NCBI GenBank assembly: GCA_003259005.1
Contig: QLII01000001.1
Span: 8,237,001-8,301,000 of the forward strand
DNA: 64,000 nucleotides
Reading direction: 5' to 3'
Origin: Spirosoma telluris
Lineage (GTDB): Bacteria > Bacteroidota > Bacteroidia > Cytophagales > Spirosomataceae
Below, in pieces: positions 48,975 to 56,654 of this stretch. The first letter of the stretch is position 1. Every line of letters starts with the position of its first letter. The notes under the pieces are model-generated. The model saw nothing but the letters and a program-made list of their open reading frames with translations, was not told where the DNA came from and did no database searches. The translations under genes and the position numbers were made by a program.

Positions 48975-49122
48975 TGACTAGTTGACCAGTTGATAGTCAT
49001 TAGTGGTAAATACGTCATGATTACTATTTTTGGGGCCAATTGGCCCCTTTTTTATGCATACTGGCTAGTACCAGACGGCTACCAACTAATGAGTGACGAC
49101 TATCGACTGACGACTAATTTTG
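48975..49122. repeat. Degenerate inverted repeat array f
   Basis: GACTAGTTGACCAGTTGATAG and TCATTAGTGG on the left mirror ACCAACTAATGAGTGACGAC and TATCGACTGACGACTAAT on the right, around the queA terminator. The right part supplies the likely ispD start codon and its first residues (MSDDYRLTTN). Confidence 0.62.
49032..49053 (+). terminator. Terminator of queA
   Basis: Perfect palindrome GGGGCCAATTGGCCCC (49032-49047) followed by six T, about 60 bases past the queA stop. Confidence 0.85.
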
Positions 49123-49755
49123 CTATAATCGTAGCTGGGGGAAGTGGCCGCCGGATGAAATCCGACGTGCCCAAGCAGTTTCTCCTCCTTAAGGGCAAAC
49201 CCATTCTCCAGCATACCATTGAGCGTTTTCTGGAGGTATTACCCGCTTCACAAATTATTCTGGTACTTCCTGAGGGCGAACGATTGATCTGGGAAACCCT
49301 TTGCGATCAACATAATTTTCATCCGTCTATTCAAATCGTAAATGGGGGGGCAGTCGCTTCCAGTCGGTCCGTAATGGCTTGTCGGCCATTGGCCAAACTG
49401 AAGGCCTGATAGCGGTCCATGATGGTGTTCGTCCCTTTATTGCGCCTGATATTATTCGGAACAGTTTCGAAACTGCCGCTCGCACGGGATCGGCAGTAAC
49501 CTGCGTACCCGTAAAAGATTCGGTTCGGGTAGTTGGGGTAGATGGGGTTAGTCAGGCCGTTGATCGTAGTTACTATAGACTGGTTCAAACCCCCAAACGT
49601 TTCAGTTGGCAGCATTCCGACAAGCCTTTCAAACGGAAGAACAGCCCTTCTTTACTGACTGCGCCAGCGTAATGGAATACGCTGGTTTTTCGATTACCCT
49701 CATTGAAGGAGCTTACGAAAATATTAAGATTACAACACCAGATGATCTTGTCTGA
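49089..49755 (+). CDS. ispD: 2-C-methyl-D-erythritol 4-phosphate cytidylyltransferase (two frameshifts)
   Basis: Nucleotidyltransferase fold: FAIIVAGGSGRRMKSDVPKQ (CTP site), IILVLPEGE, HDGVRPFIAP and AYENIKITTPDDL at the end. Third step of the non-mevalonate isoprenoid pathway. The frame breaks at G7 49344-49350 (one more G gives RFQSVRNGLSAI) and C5 49590-49594 (one more C gives TPQTFQLAAFRQAF). The corrected protein has 222 residues, the normal size. ATG at 49089 sits in repeat array f; the frame is open further upstream. As this pathway is essential here and the breaks are in homopolymers, they are probably errors. Directly followed by meaB (stop and start adjacent). Confidence 0.92.
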
Positions 49756-50760
49756 ATGCGTCATCGACACCCCGCCCAACACTATATCAGCGGTATCCTG
49801 ACGGGTGACCGGCTGGTACTTAGCCAGGCAATTACGCTCGTCGAGAGTCGCCGGGCTGACGATCAGGCCATTGCTCAGCAGGTTTTGGAGGCTGTTTTAG
49901 CCAAAACAGGTAATTCAATACGAATAGGTATTACCGGAGTACCTGGTGTAGGAAAAAGTACGTTTATCGAAGCGTTCGGAACGTATTTAACAAGTCTCGG
50001 TCATCACCTGGCTGTACTCACGGTTGACCCAACCAGTCAACGTTCGGGCGGTAGTTTACTGGGCGACAAAACCCGGATGGAAACGCTTTCCATGAACCCG
50101 AATGCATATATACGTCCCTCACCAGCAGGGGATTCGCTCGGAGGAGTAGCGCACCGAACCCGCGAGACTATCCTGCTTTGTGAAGCTGCCGGATTTGATA
50201 CGATTCTGGTTGAGACAGTTGGCGTAGGGCAATCAGAGACTGTCGTTCACGGCATGGTTGATTTCTTTTTGCTACTCATGTTAGCGGGTGCAGGCGACGA
50301 ATTACAGGGCATGAAACGCGGCATTATGGAGCTTGCCGACGCGCTGGTAATCACGAAAGCGGACGGCGACAATCGGGCAGCGGCTAACCGTGCCCGCGTT
50401 GAGTACCAGAACGCCCTTCATTTGTTTCCACCGACGGGCACCGGCTGGTTTCCTCCCGTGCTAACTTGCTCAGCCATGCCTAGTCAAGGTACCGAACCAC
50501 ACGGTATAATGGAGGTCTGGCAACTAATTGACGAATACCAGCAGCAAATGACTCAAAACGGAGCACGCAATCGCCGACGACAGGACCAGCAGTTGACCTG
50601 GTTCATATCGTTATTGCGGCAACGACTTGAAGAACGATTTTATGGGCAACCAGGTATCCGGGACACGCTTACCAGGCTCGAAAATCAGGTCTTTACTGGG
50701 ACTCTTCTACCTTTACAGGCGGTAGACATGTTGCTGGGAGAGTTATCCGGTAAGCATTAG
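49756..50760 (+). CDS. meaB: Methylmalonyl-CoA mutase-associated GTPase
   Basis: 334 residues. G3E-type P-loop GTPase: Walker A GVPGVGKST, VDPTSQRSGGSLLGDKTRM, LVETVGVGQSE and the guanine motif ITKADGDN. It guards and reloads the B12 cofactor of methylmalonyl-CoA mutase. The start codon follows the ispD stop at once, so the two genes are translationally coupled. The mutase itself is not in the window. Confidence 0.94.
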   Translation: MRHRHPAQHYISGILTGDRLVLSQAITLVESRRADDQAIAQQVLEAVLAKTGNSIRIGITGVPGVGKSTFIEAFGTYLTSLGHHLAVLTVDPTSQRSGGSLLGDKTRMETLSMNPNAYIRPSPAGDSLGGVAHRTRETILLCEAAGFDTILVETVGVGQSETVVHGMVDFFLLLMLAGAGDELQGMKRGIMELADALVITKADGDNRAAANRARVEYQNALHLFPPTGTGWFPPVLTCSAMPSQGTEPHGIMEVWQLIDEYQQQMTQNGARNRRRQDQQLTWFISLLRQRLEERFYGQPGIRDTLTRLENQVFTGTLLPLQAVDMLLGELSGKH

Positions 50761-50787
50761 AGCGTACGAATTTTTGCTTTTACTGAT

Positions 50788-51858
50788 ATGCCTAAATTGA
50801 TCCTGATGGCGAGCCTTCTGCTGTCTACATTGCTAGCGCAGGCTCAGCGCGATACCCTAATTACTCTGTCTACATCAGTAGGTCTTCAGTTTAATCAGAA
50901 GCGACTGATTATCAAGCCAAACACACGGCTGAAACTCGTATTTCAGAATAAAGATGATATGGCTCATAACCTCGTTGTAACCCGCCCTAACTCACGATTG
51001 CGTGTTGTTGAGTTTGCTCTGGCGCTTGGCAATAAAGGCCCTGCCCAGCATCATGTGCCTATCATGGACGACGTACTGGCCCATACCGTAAGTGTGGAAC
51101 CTGGCAATGTTGACTCGTTAGTTGTTACCCTTCCCGAAGGAGCTTATCCGTTCGTGTGTACATATCCTGGTCATGGTTCTATTATGTATGGGGTTATCTA
51201 TGCCACTAATGAACCCAAGCGGCTACCTCCTCCCGAACAGGATCTGAACATACCAAATCCTGACCGCTTAACTGAAAGAGGGCATCAGCATCATCAAACT
51301 GCCAATCACCCTTATGAGTTAAAGCTCCCTGCTGTTTACCGAACGTTCATGCCCGATTGTGGTCCGGCAGCCATCGCCGTTGGTTTGCCCGGTTCTGAAG
51401 GTGGTCAATCGTATGTTTTCGATGCGGGTCAGTGCCGATTACGATACGCCTGGTCGGGAGGATTTGTCGATAATGCAGAGCAGTGGGATGGCAAAGGGCA
51501 ACGATTAACGAAGATTGTCGGGGAAATTTATTTTCGGGATACGGGCGGTTTTCCCTGGAAGGTTGGTTCAGGATTACAACAGCCTCCTCAATTCAAAGGG
51601 TATCAATTGGTGAACCGCTACCCTGAATTTCGCTATATCGTCAATGGGGTCGAAATTCGTGAACTTGTTAAATCGCTCCCAACTGGCCGGGGCCTTGTCC
51701 GAACGTTTATGTTCAACCCAACCAAACAGGCCATTATATTTATTGCTCCTGTCCAACCTGGCATGCGTTTACGACCGTCCATCGGAAAGTTGACGAACGG
51801 CGAAGTTCGACTACCGGCCGGAACCCGCCAATTCTCCCTTATAATGTCAAAAAGTTGA
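50788..51858 (+). CDS. Secreted cupredoxin (plastocyanin/azurin type) with C-terminal extension
   Basis: 356 residues. Signal peptide to AQAQ, then a blue-copper domain (about 25-145) with ligand candidates His60 (DDMAHNL), Cys124, His129 and Met133 (FVCTYPGHGSIMYG), the azurin/auracyanin pattern. After a His-rich linker (RGHQHHQTANH) comes a domain of about 190 residues (VYRTFMPDCGPAAIAVGLPG, DAGQCRLRYAWSGGFVDN, EFRYIVNGVEIRELV) that I do not recognise. It probably carries electrons in the periplasm. The beta-propeller gene follows after 82 bases. Confidence 0.82.
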   Translation: MPKLILMASLLLSTLLAQAQRDTLITLSTSVGLQFNQKRLIIKPNTRLKLVFQNKDDMAHNLVVTRPNSRLRVVEFALALGNKGPAQHHVPIMDDVLAHTVSVEPGNVDSLVVTLPEGAYPFVCTYPGHGSIMYGVIYATNEPKRLPPPEQDLNIPNPDRLTERGHQHHQTANHPYELKLPAVYRTFMPDCGPAAIAVGLPGSEGGQSYVFDAGQCRLRYAWSGGFVDNAEQWDGKGQRLTKIVGEIYFRDTGGFPWKVGSGLQQPPQFKGYQLVNRYPEFRYIVNGVEIRELVKSLPTGRGLVRTFMFNPTKQAIIFIAPVQPGMRLRPSIGKLTNGEVRLPAGTRQFSLIMSKS

Positions 51859-51936
51859 TGTATAATGAAAAATTATTGCCATATTTATTTGATTGTCAAT
51901 TGATTATATTTAATTATCCATTAATCATTTTTCATT
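51856..51936. repeat. Degenerate inverted repeat array g
   Basis: TGTATAATGAAAAATTATTG on the left faces ATTATCCATTAATC and ATTTTTCATTAAA on the right, with AT-rich loop. It ends 4 bases before the propeller start. Units resemble array e. Confidence 0.5.
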
Positions 51937-51940
51937 AAAA

Positions 51941-53417
51941 ATGCTTGTTTCCTTTTTGCTCTCCGCCTTTCTGACTGTCTTTCCGGCAGATACTATTTCC
52001 GATTATTATGAGGTGGAGACTATCCCGACTCCGCCCGGATTAGTGGCGGAAACGGGTGGCCTTTCGTTTCTCCCTGATGGACGTATGGCCGCCTGTTTCC
52101 ACAGGGGTGAAGTGATGCTGTATAATCCCAAAACCAAAACCTGGAAACTCTTTGCCGAAGGGCTGCATGACCCATTAGGCGTGATAGCGATCAATAACCG
52201 GGAGCTACTCGTCATTCAACGACCCGAGCTTACTCGCCTGACCGATATAAATGGGGATGGATTAGCCGACAACTATGAGACGGTTACAGACCAGTTTGGT
52301 ATGTCAGGGAATTATCATGAGTTTGCATTTGGACCTGTACGGGATAAGAAAGGAAATCTGTACATCAGTTTGAATACAGCCTCTAATGGGGCAGGTATTC
52401 GCGACGAAGTTCGGGGCAGTATGATGGACTTGGGCGACAGGGGCGTATGTATGCCTGCGTGCCTTATCGAGGATGGGTCATGCAACTTACGCCCGAGGGA
52501 AAGTTAAAACCTTACGCCAGCGGATTTCGGTCGCCAAATGGTCTTGGTTTCGACGAAAAAGGGCGCTTATTTGTAACCGACAATCAGGGTGACTGGCTGG
52601 GTACCAGCAAATTGTATCATGTTGAAGAAGGTAAATTTTACGGGCATCCAACAAGCTTAGTCTGGCGCCCCGGCTTCCCGGATGTAGACCCGCTAACGCT
52701 ACCCGTAAAAACGCTCGACAGTATGCGAACGGTTGAAAGCATTGCGTTTCCACATGAGTTGATGGCACATTCGCCCACGCAAATTGTGCTTGACAATACT
52801 GGAGGTAGGTTTGGTCCATTTGCCAATCAGTTGTTCGTTGGCGATATGGATTTTGCTCATTTACTACGTATTCTACCCGATGAGGTCGATGGACAGATTC
52901 AGGGCGCGTGTGTGCCATTTTTAACAAAGCAGGCACCCATGGCGTTCCGATGCGGATTGGCAATAACCGATTAGCTTTTGCGCCTGATGGTAGCTTATAT
53001 CTGGGTCAAACCGATCATGGATGGCTGGGGTCAAGGGGAATTCAGCGGCTCCGTTATAAGCCTGGTTCAGGTATTCCACTTGATATACTGGACATGAAAT
53101 TAACGCCTACCGGCTTCAACTTGACCTTTACGCAGCCTGTTGATGAAGCTACTGCCCGTGATTTGACTAATTACCATTTTCGAAGCTACTACTACGAGTA
53201 CCATCGTGCCTATGGCTCTCCGCAGATGGATGTTCAGCTAGTGCCCGTTTCGGCTGTCCAACTATCCGCTGACCGAAAAACGGTCTCATTAACGCTAGGC
53301 GAGTTAAAATCTAGTCGTATCTACGAATTAACATTGGGAAATTTACAGGCCAATAACGGCCAGAAAAAGCTAATGAATCGGTTGGTATGCTATACGTTAA
53401 ATCGGCTGATGAAATGA
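51941..53417 (+). CDS. Secreted beta-propeller protein, sugar-dehydrogenase-like (two frameshifts)
   Basis: Signal peptide (MLVSFLLSAFLTVFPAD), then propeller repeats: GGLSFLPDGRMAACFHRGEV, DPLGVIAINN, LYISLNTASNGAG, RSPNGLGFDEKGRLFVTDNQ and FGPFANQLFVGDMD. The C-terminal domain (TPTGFNLTFTQPVDEATARD, YHRAYGSPQMD) is of a type seen in large cytochrome-bearing dehydrogenase-like proteins. Frames break at G4 52440-52443 (one more G gives DRGRMYACVPYRGW) and T5 52918-52922 (one more T gives PFFNKAGTHGVPMR). Corrected length 492 residues. Probably oxidises an organic substrate in the periplasm and passes electrons to the cupredoxin upstream; no haem motif is present. Substrate unknown. Confidence 0.74.
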
Positions 53418-53458
53418 CTGATGGTAAACTATAGCCTATATTGACTACTGCTTCTATT

Positions 53459-53536
53459 GATAAGACCCCCTCAGGGTCAACTGTTTATAGAAAGGCTATT
53501 GTTTTCTATAAACATTTAACCCTGAAGGGGTCTTAT
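53459..53536 (+). terminator. Long hairpin after the propeller gene
   Basis: ATAAGACCCCCTCAGGGT and TGTTTATAGAAA on the left pair with TTTCTATAAACA and ACCCTGAAGGGGTCTTAT on the right, loop of about 8 bases. Probably a bidirectional terminator or palindromic element. Confidence 0.6.
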
Positions 53537-53598
53537 TACAACTACCTAAGTTTATTTTGGCTGATTGCTTAATACAAGAAGCTAGTGCTTTGCCAAAA

Positions 53599-53725
53599 TA
53601 GATTCTATTGTTCCTCGGGGCGGCATCGGCCGTCCGACGCCCGCGCGGTAGATTCTTTTGATTATCAGCACGATAGAATCAAGAGAATCTACCGCGCGGG
53701 CATCGGACGGCCGATGCCGCCCGAG
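53599..53725. repeat. TAGATTCTATTGATTC-family palindrome, copy 4, with GC-rich nested palindrome
   Basis: The family ends (TAGATTCTATTG and ACGATAGAATC) are present, but a GC-rich block CGGGGCGGCATCGGCCGTCC... (53614-53655) has its inverse at 53685-53725, with one mismatch and one indel over 41 bases. It looks as if a second element inserted into or extended the first. Confidence 0.72.
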
Positions 53726-53783
53726 AAACTAAATTGGACAAGTACTAGTTTAACCTTCAACCAGTCATCTATCGAAATTCACT

Positions 53784-54161
53784 TTATGCGTTCCCCAATG
53801 TCCGCTCGGGCTCGTTTGCTCGCGTAGCCGGAATGGTATCGTCCGTTGTACTAGTAGCCCAGTCGGGATTACCTTCTTCGCTGTTTACAGGTGGTTGCCC
53901 CCAGGAAGCCCGTTTCGACTCTTCGATATCTTCATTGGTAATACCGTTTTCATCATCGGCTTCGGCTGCTATAGCATCGGCTTCAGTAACGTCGCCCGGT
54001 ACGTCAGTATCATTACTGGCTGCAACGCGGGAAGGCAATTCATTATCCAGATTTTTGTCGTTCAATTGTGCCAATGCTGGGGGAATACCCATAGTATTAT
54101 GCATGGCCTGAGCCGCAAATGACTCAGTGCTTTCTTTTCGGGAGTTGCTACTTACGCTCAT
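53784..54161 (-). CDS. Acidic, disordered hypothetical protein (125 aa)
   Basis: 125 residues, rich in Asp, Glu, Ala, Asn and Thr, with almost no hydrophobic core (DVTEADAIAAEADDENGITN). Predicted to be unfolded. No signal peptide. It lies 33 bases downstream of another acidic disordered protein on the same strand, probably the same transcript. Composition is like hydrophilin or desiccation-type proteins, but no repeat motif is recognised. Confidence 0.65.
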   Translation of the reverse strand: MSVSSNSRKESTESFAAQAMHNTMGIPPALAQLNDKNLDNELPSRVAASNDTDVPGDVTEADAIAAEADDENGITNEDIEESKRASWGQPPVNSEEGNPDWATSTTDDTIPATRANEPERTLGNA

Positions 54162-54194
54162 AACATTGCTTTGTTAAGTGTTGAGAAAGAAAAG

Positions 54195-54710
54195 TTAATA
54201 TGTAGGTTTATTATTCAGATCGGTACCTGTCTCGGCAACGTCTGCTTCGCGCACTTTTTGCGTCTCCTCTTTTGAGGAAGCGTTCTTACCCTCGTTCTTT
54301 TTTTTTGCAGCTACTTCGGCTTTTGGAACCGGCACCTCGTTAGCAGACGCATAATCAGTAGGGCCATGCGTAGTTACATCTACCATAGCCGTATTTGTTT
54401 TTGCTTCATCGGCTACAGCACTATTCAGACCCTCATCGGTTAGTTCAAGGGTACTGTTGGCGTTATCGCCCATGCGCAATACCCCATTTTTACTATCCAT
54501 GTCCGTACTACCAATCGCCCGGTCATTGCGTCCATCCTGGCTACCCCGAACCTGCTGGCTATCCAGTCCGTTGGCCGAGTTTTCTTGTTCAAACCGGTTC
54601 CTATTATCTTCATTCGGCCTGTCGATATCGGTTCCATCCGTACTAAAGGGCCCTTCGGTTTGGCCATTTATCTGGGCATTATTGCGATCTATATCTTTTT
54701 CGTCTTTCAT
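54195..54710 (-). CDS. Acidic, disordered hypothetical protein (171 aa)
   Basis: 171 residues starting MKDEKDIDRNNAQINGQTEG; very rich in Asn, Asp, Glu and Gly, with a Lys/Glu-rich stretch near the C-terminus (AEVAAKKKNEGKNASSKEE). No predicted fold, signal peptide or membrane segment. First gene of a two-gene unit with the 125-residue protein. A pair of CCTACCGA direct repeats lies about 75-100 bases upstream. Likely stress-related by composition only. Confidence 0.65.
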   Translation of the reverse strand: MKDEKDIDRNNAQINGQTEGPFSTDGTDIDRPNEDNRNRFEQENSANGLDSQQVRGSQDGRNDRAIGSTDMDSKNGVLRMGDNANSTLELTDEGLNSAVADEAKTNTAMVDVTTHGPTDYASANEVPVPKAEVAAKKKNEGKNASSKEETQKVREADVAETGTDLNNKPTY

Positions 54711-54785
54711 GATGTTGAGTCGGCTAATTTCATAGAATAACTTCGTTTATGGCAAAAAGTTTGATGTCACAGGATATGTACGAAG

Positions 54786-54813
54786 CCTACCGAGAAATTA
54801 ATATACCTACCGA
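54786..54813. promoter_or_regulatory. Direct repeat CCTACCGA, possible regulator site
   Basis: CCTACCGAGAAATTA (54786) and CCTACCGAAAAATAT (54806) are exactly 20 bases apart, two helical turns. They precede the operon of the two disordered proteins. Function is inferred. Confidence 0.4.
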
Positions 54814-54975
54814 AAAATATACATTATAGTAGGTTTGCTATGATTTTAATGAGAATAATCCTTACTTTCTGGTAGAATCTAGTGCCCATCAAGCCTATTT
54901 GCCATAGTTAATGGTATTCTAACGAGTTTTCAAGTAGAACATAAATTTTAATAGTTGGATAAAGCGTAATGCATA

Positions 54976-55008
54976 AAGCGGCCCGATTCTATCGGCCCGC
55001 TTTTTTTT
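54976..55008 (+). terminator. Hairpin with T8 tail
   Basis: AAGCGGCCCGAT and ATCGGCCCGCTT form a stem with one mismatch, loop TCT-sized, followed by eight T on the plus strand. No plus-strand gene ends close by, so its target is unclear. Confidence 0.5.
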
Positions 55009-55029
55009 ATAGAGTAGTTTTAGCCTAAA

Positions 55030-55059
55030 AAAAGAGGCCATCCTGGGATGGCCTCTTTT
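55030..55059 (-). terminator. Terminator of the minus-strand SusCD operon
   Basis: Perfect 14-base stem AAAAGAGGCCATCC / GGATGGCCTCTTTT with a two-base loop and further A on the plus side, giving a U-run on the minus strand. 23 bases past the SusD stop. Confidence 0.85.
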
Positions 55060-55082
55060 GACAAATAATGATCAGGGATTAG

Positions 55083-56630
55083 TTAGTCAACATCCCAGAA
55101 CAATTTAGTAGCAAATACGTCAATGGTACCTTGTGCAGTCACATTAGCCGAATTTGAGCCACCCTCTGTATTCGGATAGAAGAGACGGGTAGGCCGCTTA
55201 TTGTCAGGCACCTGAATGCTTTGTGGGGTAACCGGCAGATTCGTCCGACGGTATTCAGCCCAGGCTTCCAGACCACTGAAGTTAGTCAGGGCAATCCATT
55301 TCTGGATAGCAATAGCCGCCAGCTTATCCGTTGACGAATCGAAGTCGTAGTTTTCAATTTTGCTCCCTTTAAATGCAGCAGCACCGGCCGTATTGGCACC
55401 CAATACACGGAACGACTGTACGATACCTTCTTCAAAATAAGCCTTAGCGGTATTGGGTAAGGTCACATCCGAATACCGTTGTTTAGCTTCTGCCAGCAGG
55501 AATTGAACTTCAGCAGCCGTCATGATAATATACGGACGGTTGTAATCCCCTTTCACTAACAAACTCGGTCCTACAGAGGAGGTGTTTGCTGGTAAATAGC
55601 CTGAACTTGCTCCAAATGGCGTGCCTGCATAGTTGGCTGCAATTTCAGCTTTTGTACTTACACCGGGTGTGTTCCCGTTTTCACCACCAATAGCATAGGC
55701 AATACGCTTCAACCGTAGTGTATCACCAGCTGCCTTCAGGCCATCGATTAGGAACTTGGTTGGGCGAGGGTAGTTATTCAAGGCCCGTTTAGCACCAGTT
55801 TCATTATAGCCCCAGCGATCATAGACGGGGTTTAATTGTCCGGCTGCCGGTTGAAAGAACGATGGTCCACCGATAGCAGCATCATAGCCCGTAATAAAGC
55901 CTGAGCCTTCGGTCACGATTTTGTTGATTTCGGTCTTAATATAAGACTCCATGCCCGCTACCTTAGACTGACGAATCAATATACGCATCTTGAGTGAGTT
56001 TGCGAATTGTACCCACTTCGTAATATTACCACCAAAGGCAATATCTGATGTGCTAAAACCACCCGTAAACGGATTCGCTTTTAAATCAACAATAGCTTCG
56101 TCCAGCGCTGTAATTAGTGCTGCATAAACGGCTTTCTGATCATCAAACTTCGGTGCCAGTACAGCAGCTGCTTTCAGTGCATCTGTATACGGTATATTTC
56201 CATATAGATCCACTAATTGCTGGAACAGCATTACTTTCATCACCTTAGAAGGCCCTTTCAGAAACTTCTGATTATTGGCATCAGCATTGTTAATGACAAA
56301 CTGATAATCTTCCAGGTTGTCGTAATAGGTATCCCAGTAGTTAAAGTCACCATTGGTGAATTGGTAGGCAAACTGGGAAGTTGTAATAATATACCCATTC
56401 CCCTGCGTCCACTGGCCTGACCAGTAGAAACCTAGTTCATTTGAACCTTGACCGTTTGTATTTCCAGCTATGTTCGTTGCTGTCGTATTCAGCGCATTGG
56501 TAAATACATAGTTTGGTAATGAGGTTGGCAATTGGTTTGGGTTCGTGTTAATATCCAGAAATGATTTGGTATTGCAACTACTACCACCCACTGCCATTAA
56601 AGCAGCTATAATTAGTGTTTTGAATTTCAT
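55083..56630 (-). CDS. SusD/RagB family nutrient-binding lipoprotein
   Basis: 515 residues. Lipoprotein signal with lipobox (VGGSSC, Cys19), then FLDINTNPNQLPTSLPNY and the SusD-like_2 helical TPR fold (FQQLVDLYGNIPYTDALK, YIIMTAAEVQFLLAEAKQRY, WIALTNFSGLEAWAEYRRT). It is the surface lid of the SusC porin encoded 24 bases upstream. The substrate is probably a glycan or peptide; no hydrolase is adjacent to say which. Confidence 0.93.
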   Translation of the reverse strand: MKFKTLIIAALMAVGGSSCNTKSFLDINTNPNQLPTSLPNYVFTNALNTTATNIAGNTNGQGSNELGFYWSGQWTQGNGYIITTSQFAYQFTNGDFNYWDTYYDNLEDYQFVINNADANNQKFLKGPSKVMKVMLFQQLVDLYGNIPYTDALKAAAVLAPKFDDQKAVYAALITALDEAIVDLKANPFTGGFSTSDIAFGGNITKWVQFANSLKMRILIRQSKVAGMESYIKTEINKIVTEGSGFITGYDAAIGGPSFFQPAAGQLNPVYDRWGYNETGAKRALNNYPRPTKFLIDGLKAAGDTLRLKRIAYAIGGENGNTPGVSTKAEIAANYAGTPFGASSGYLPANTSSVGPSLLVKGDYNRPYIIMTAAEVQFLLAEAKQRYSDVTLPNTAKAYFEEGIVQSFRVLGANTAGAAAFKGSKIENYDFDSSTDKLAAIAIQKWIALTNFSGLEAWAEYRRTNLPVTPQSIQVPDNKRPTRLFYPNTEGGSNSANVTAQGTIDVFATKLFWDVD

Positions 56631-56654
56631 ATCAAGTTCAATATGGCTTGTTGA

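Larger units (their letters stand above)
53418..53783. other. Repeat-filled interval
   Basis: 366 bases without a gene, nearly all accounted for by the hairpin at 53459-53536 and the composite palindrome at 53599-53725. Confidence 0.6.
54711..55082. other. Intergenic region with operator-like repeats and two terminators
   Basis: 372 bases: CCTACCGA direct repeats at 54786-54813, a terminator with T8 at 54976-55008, and the terminator of the minus-strand SusCD operon at 55030-55059. No ORF. Confidence 0.6.
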
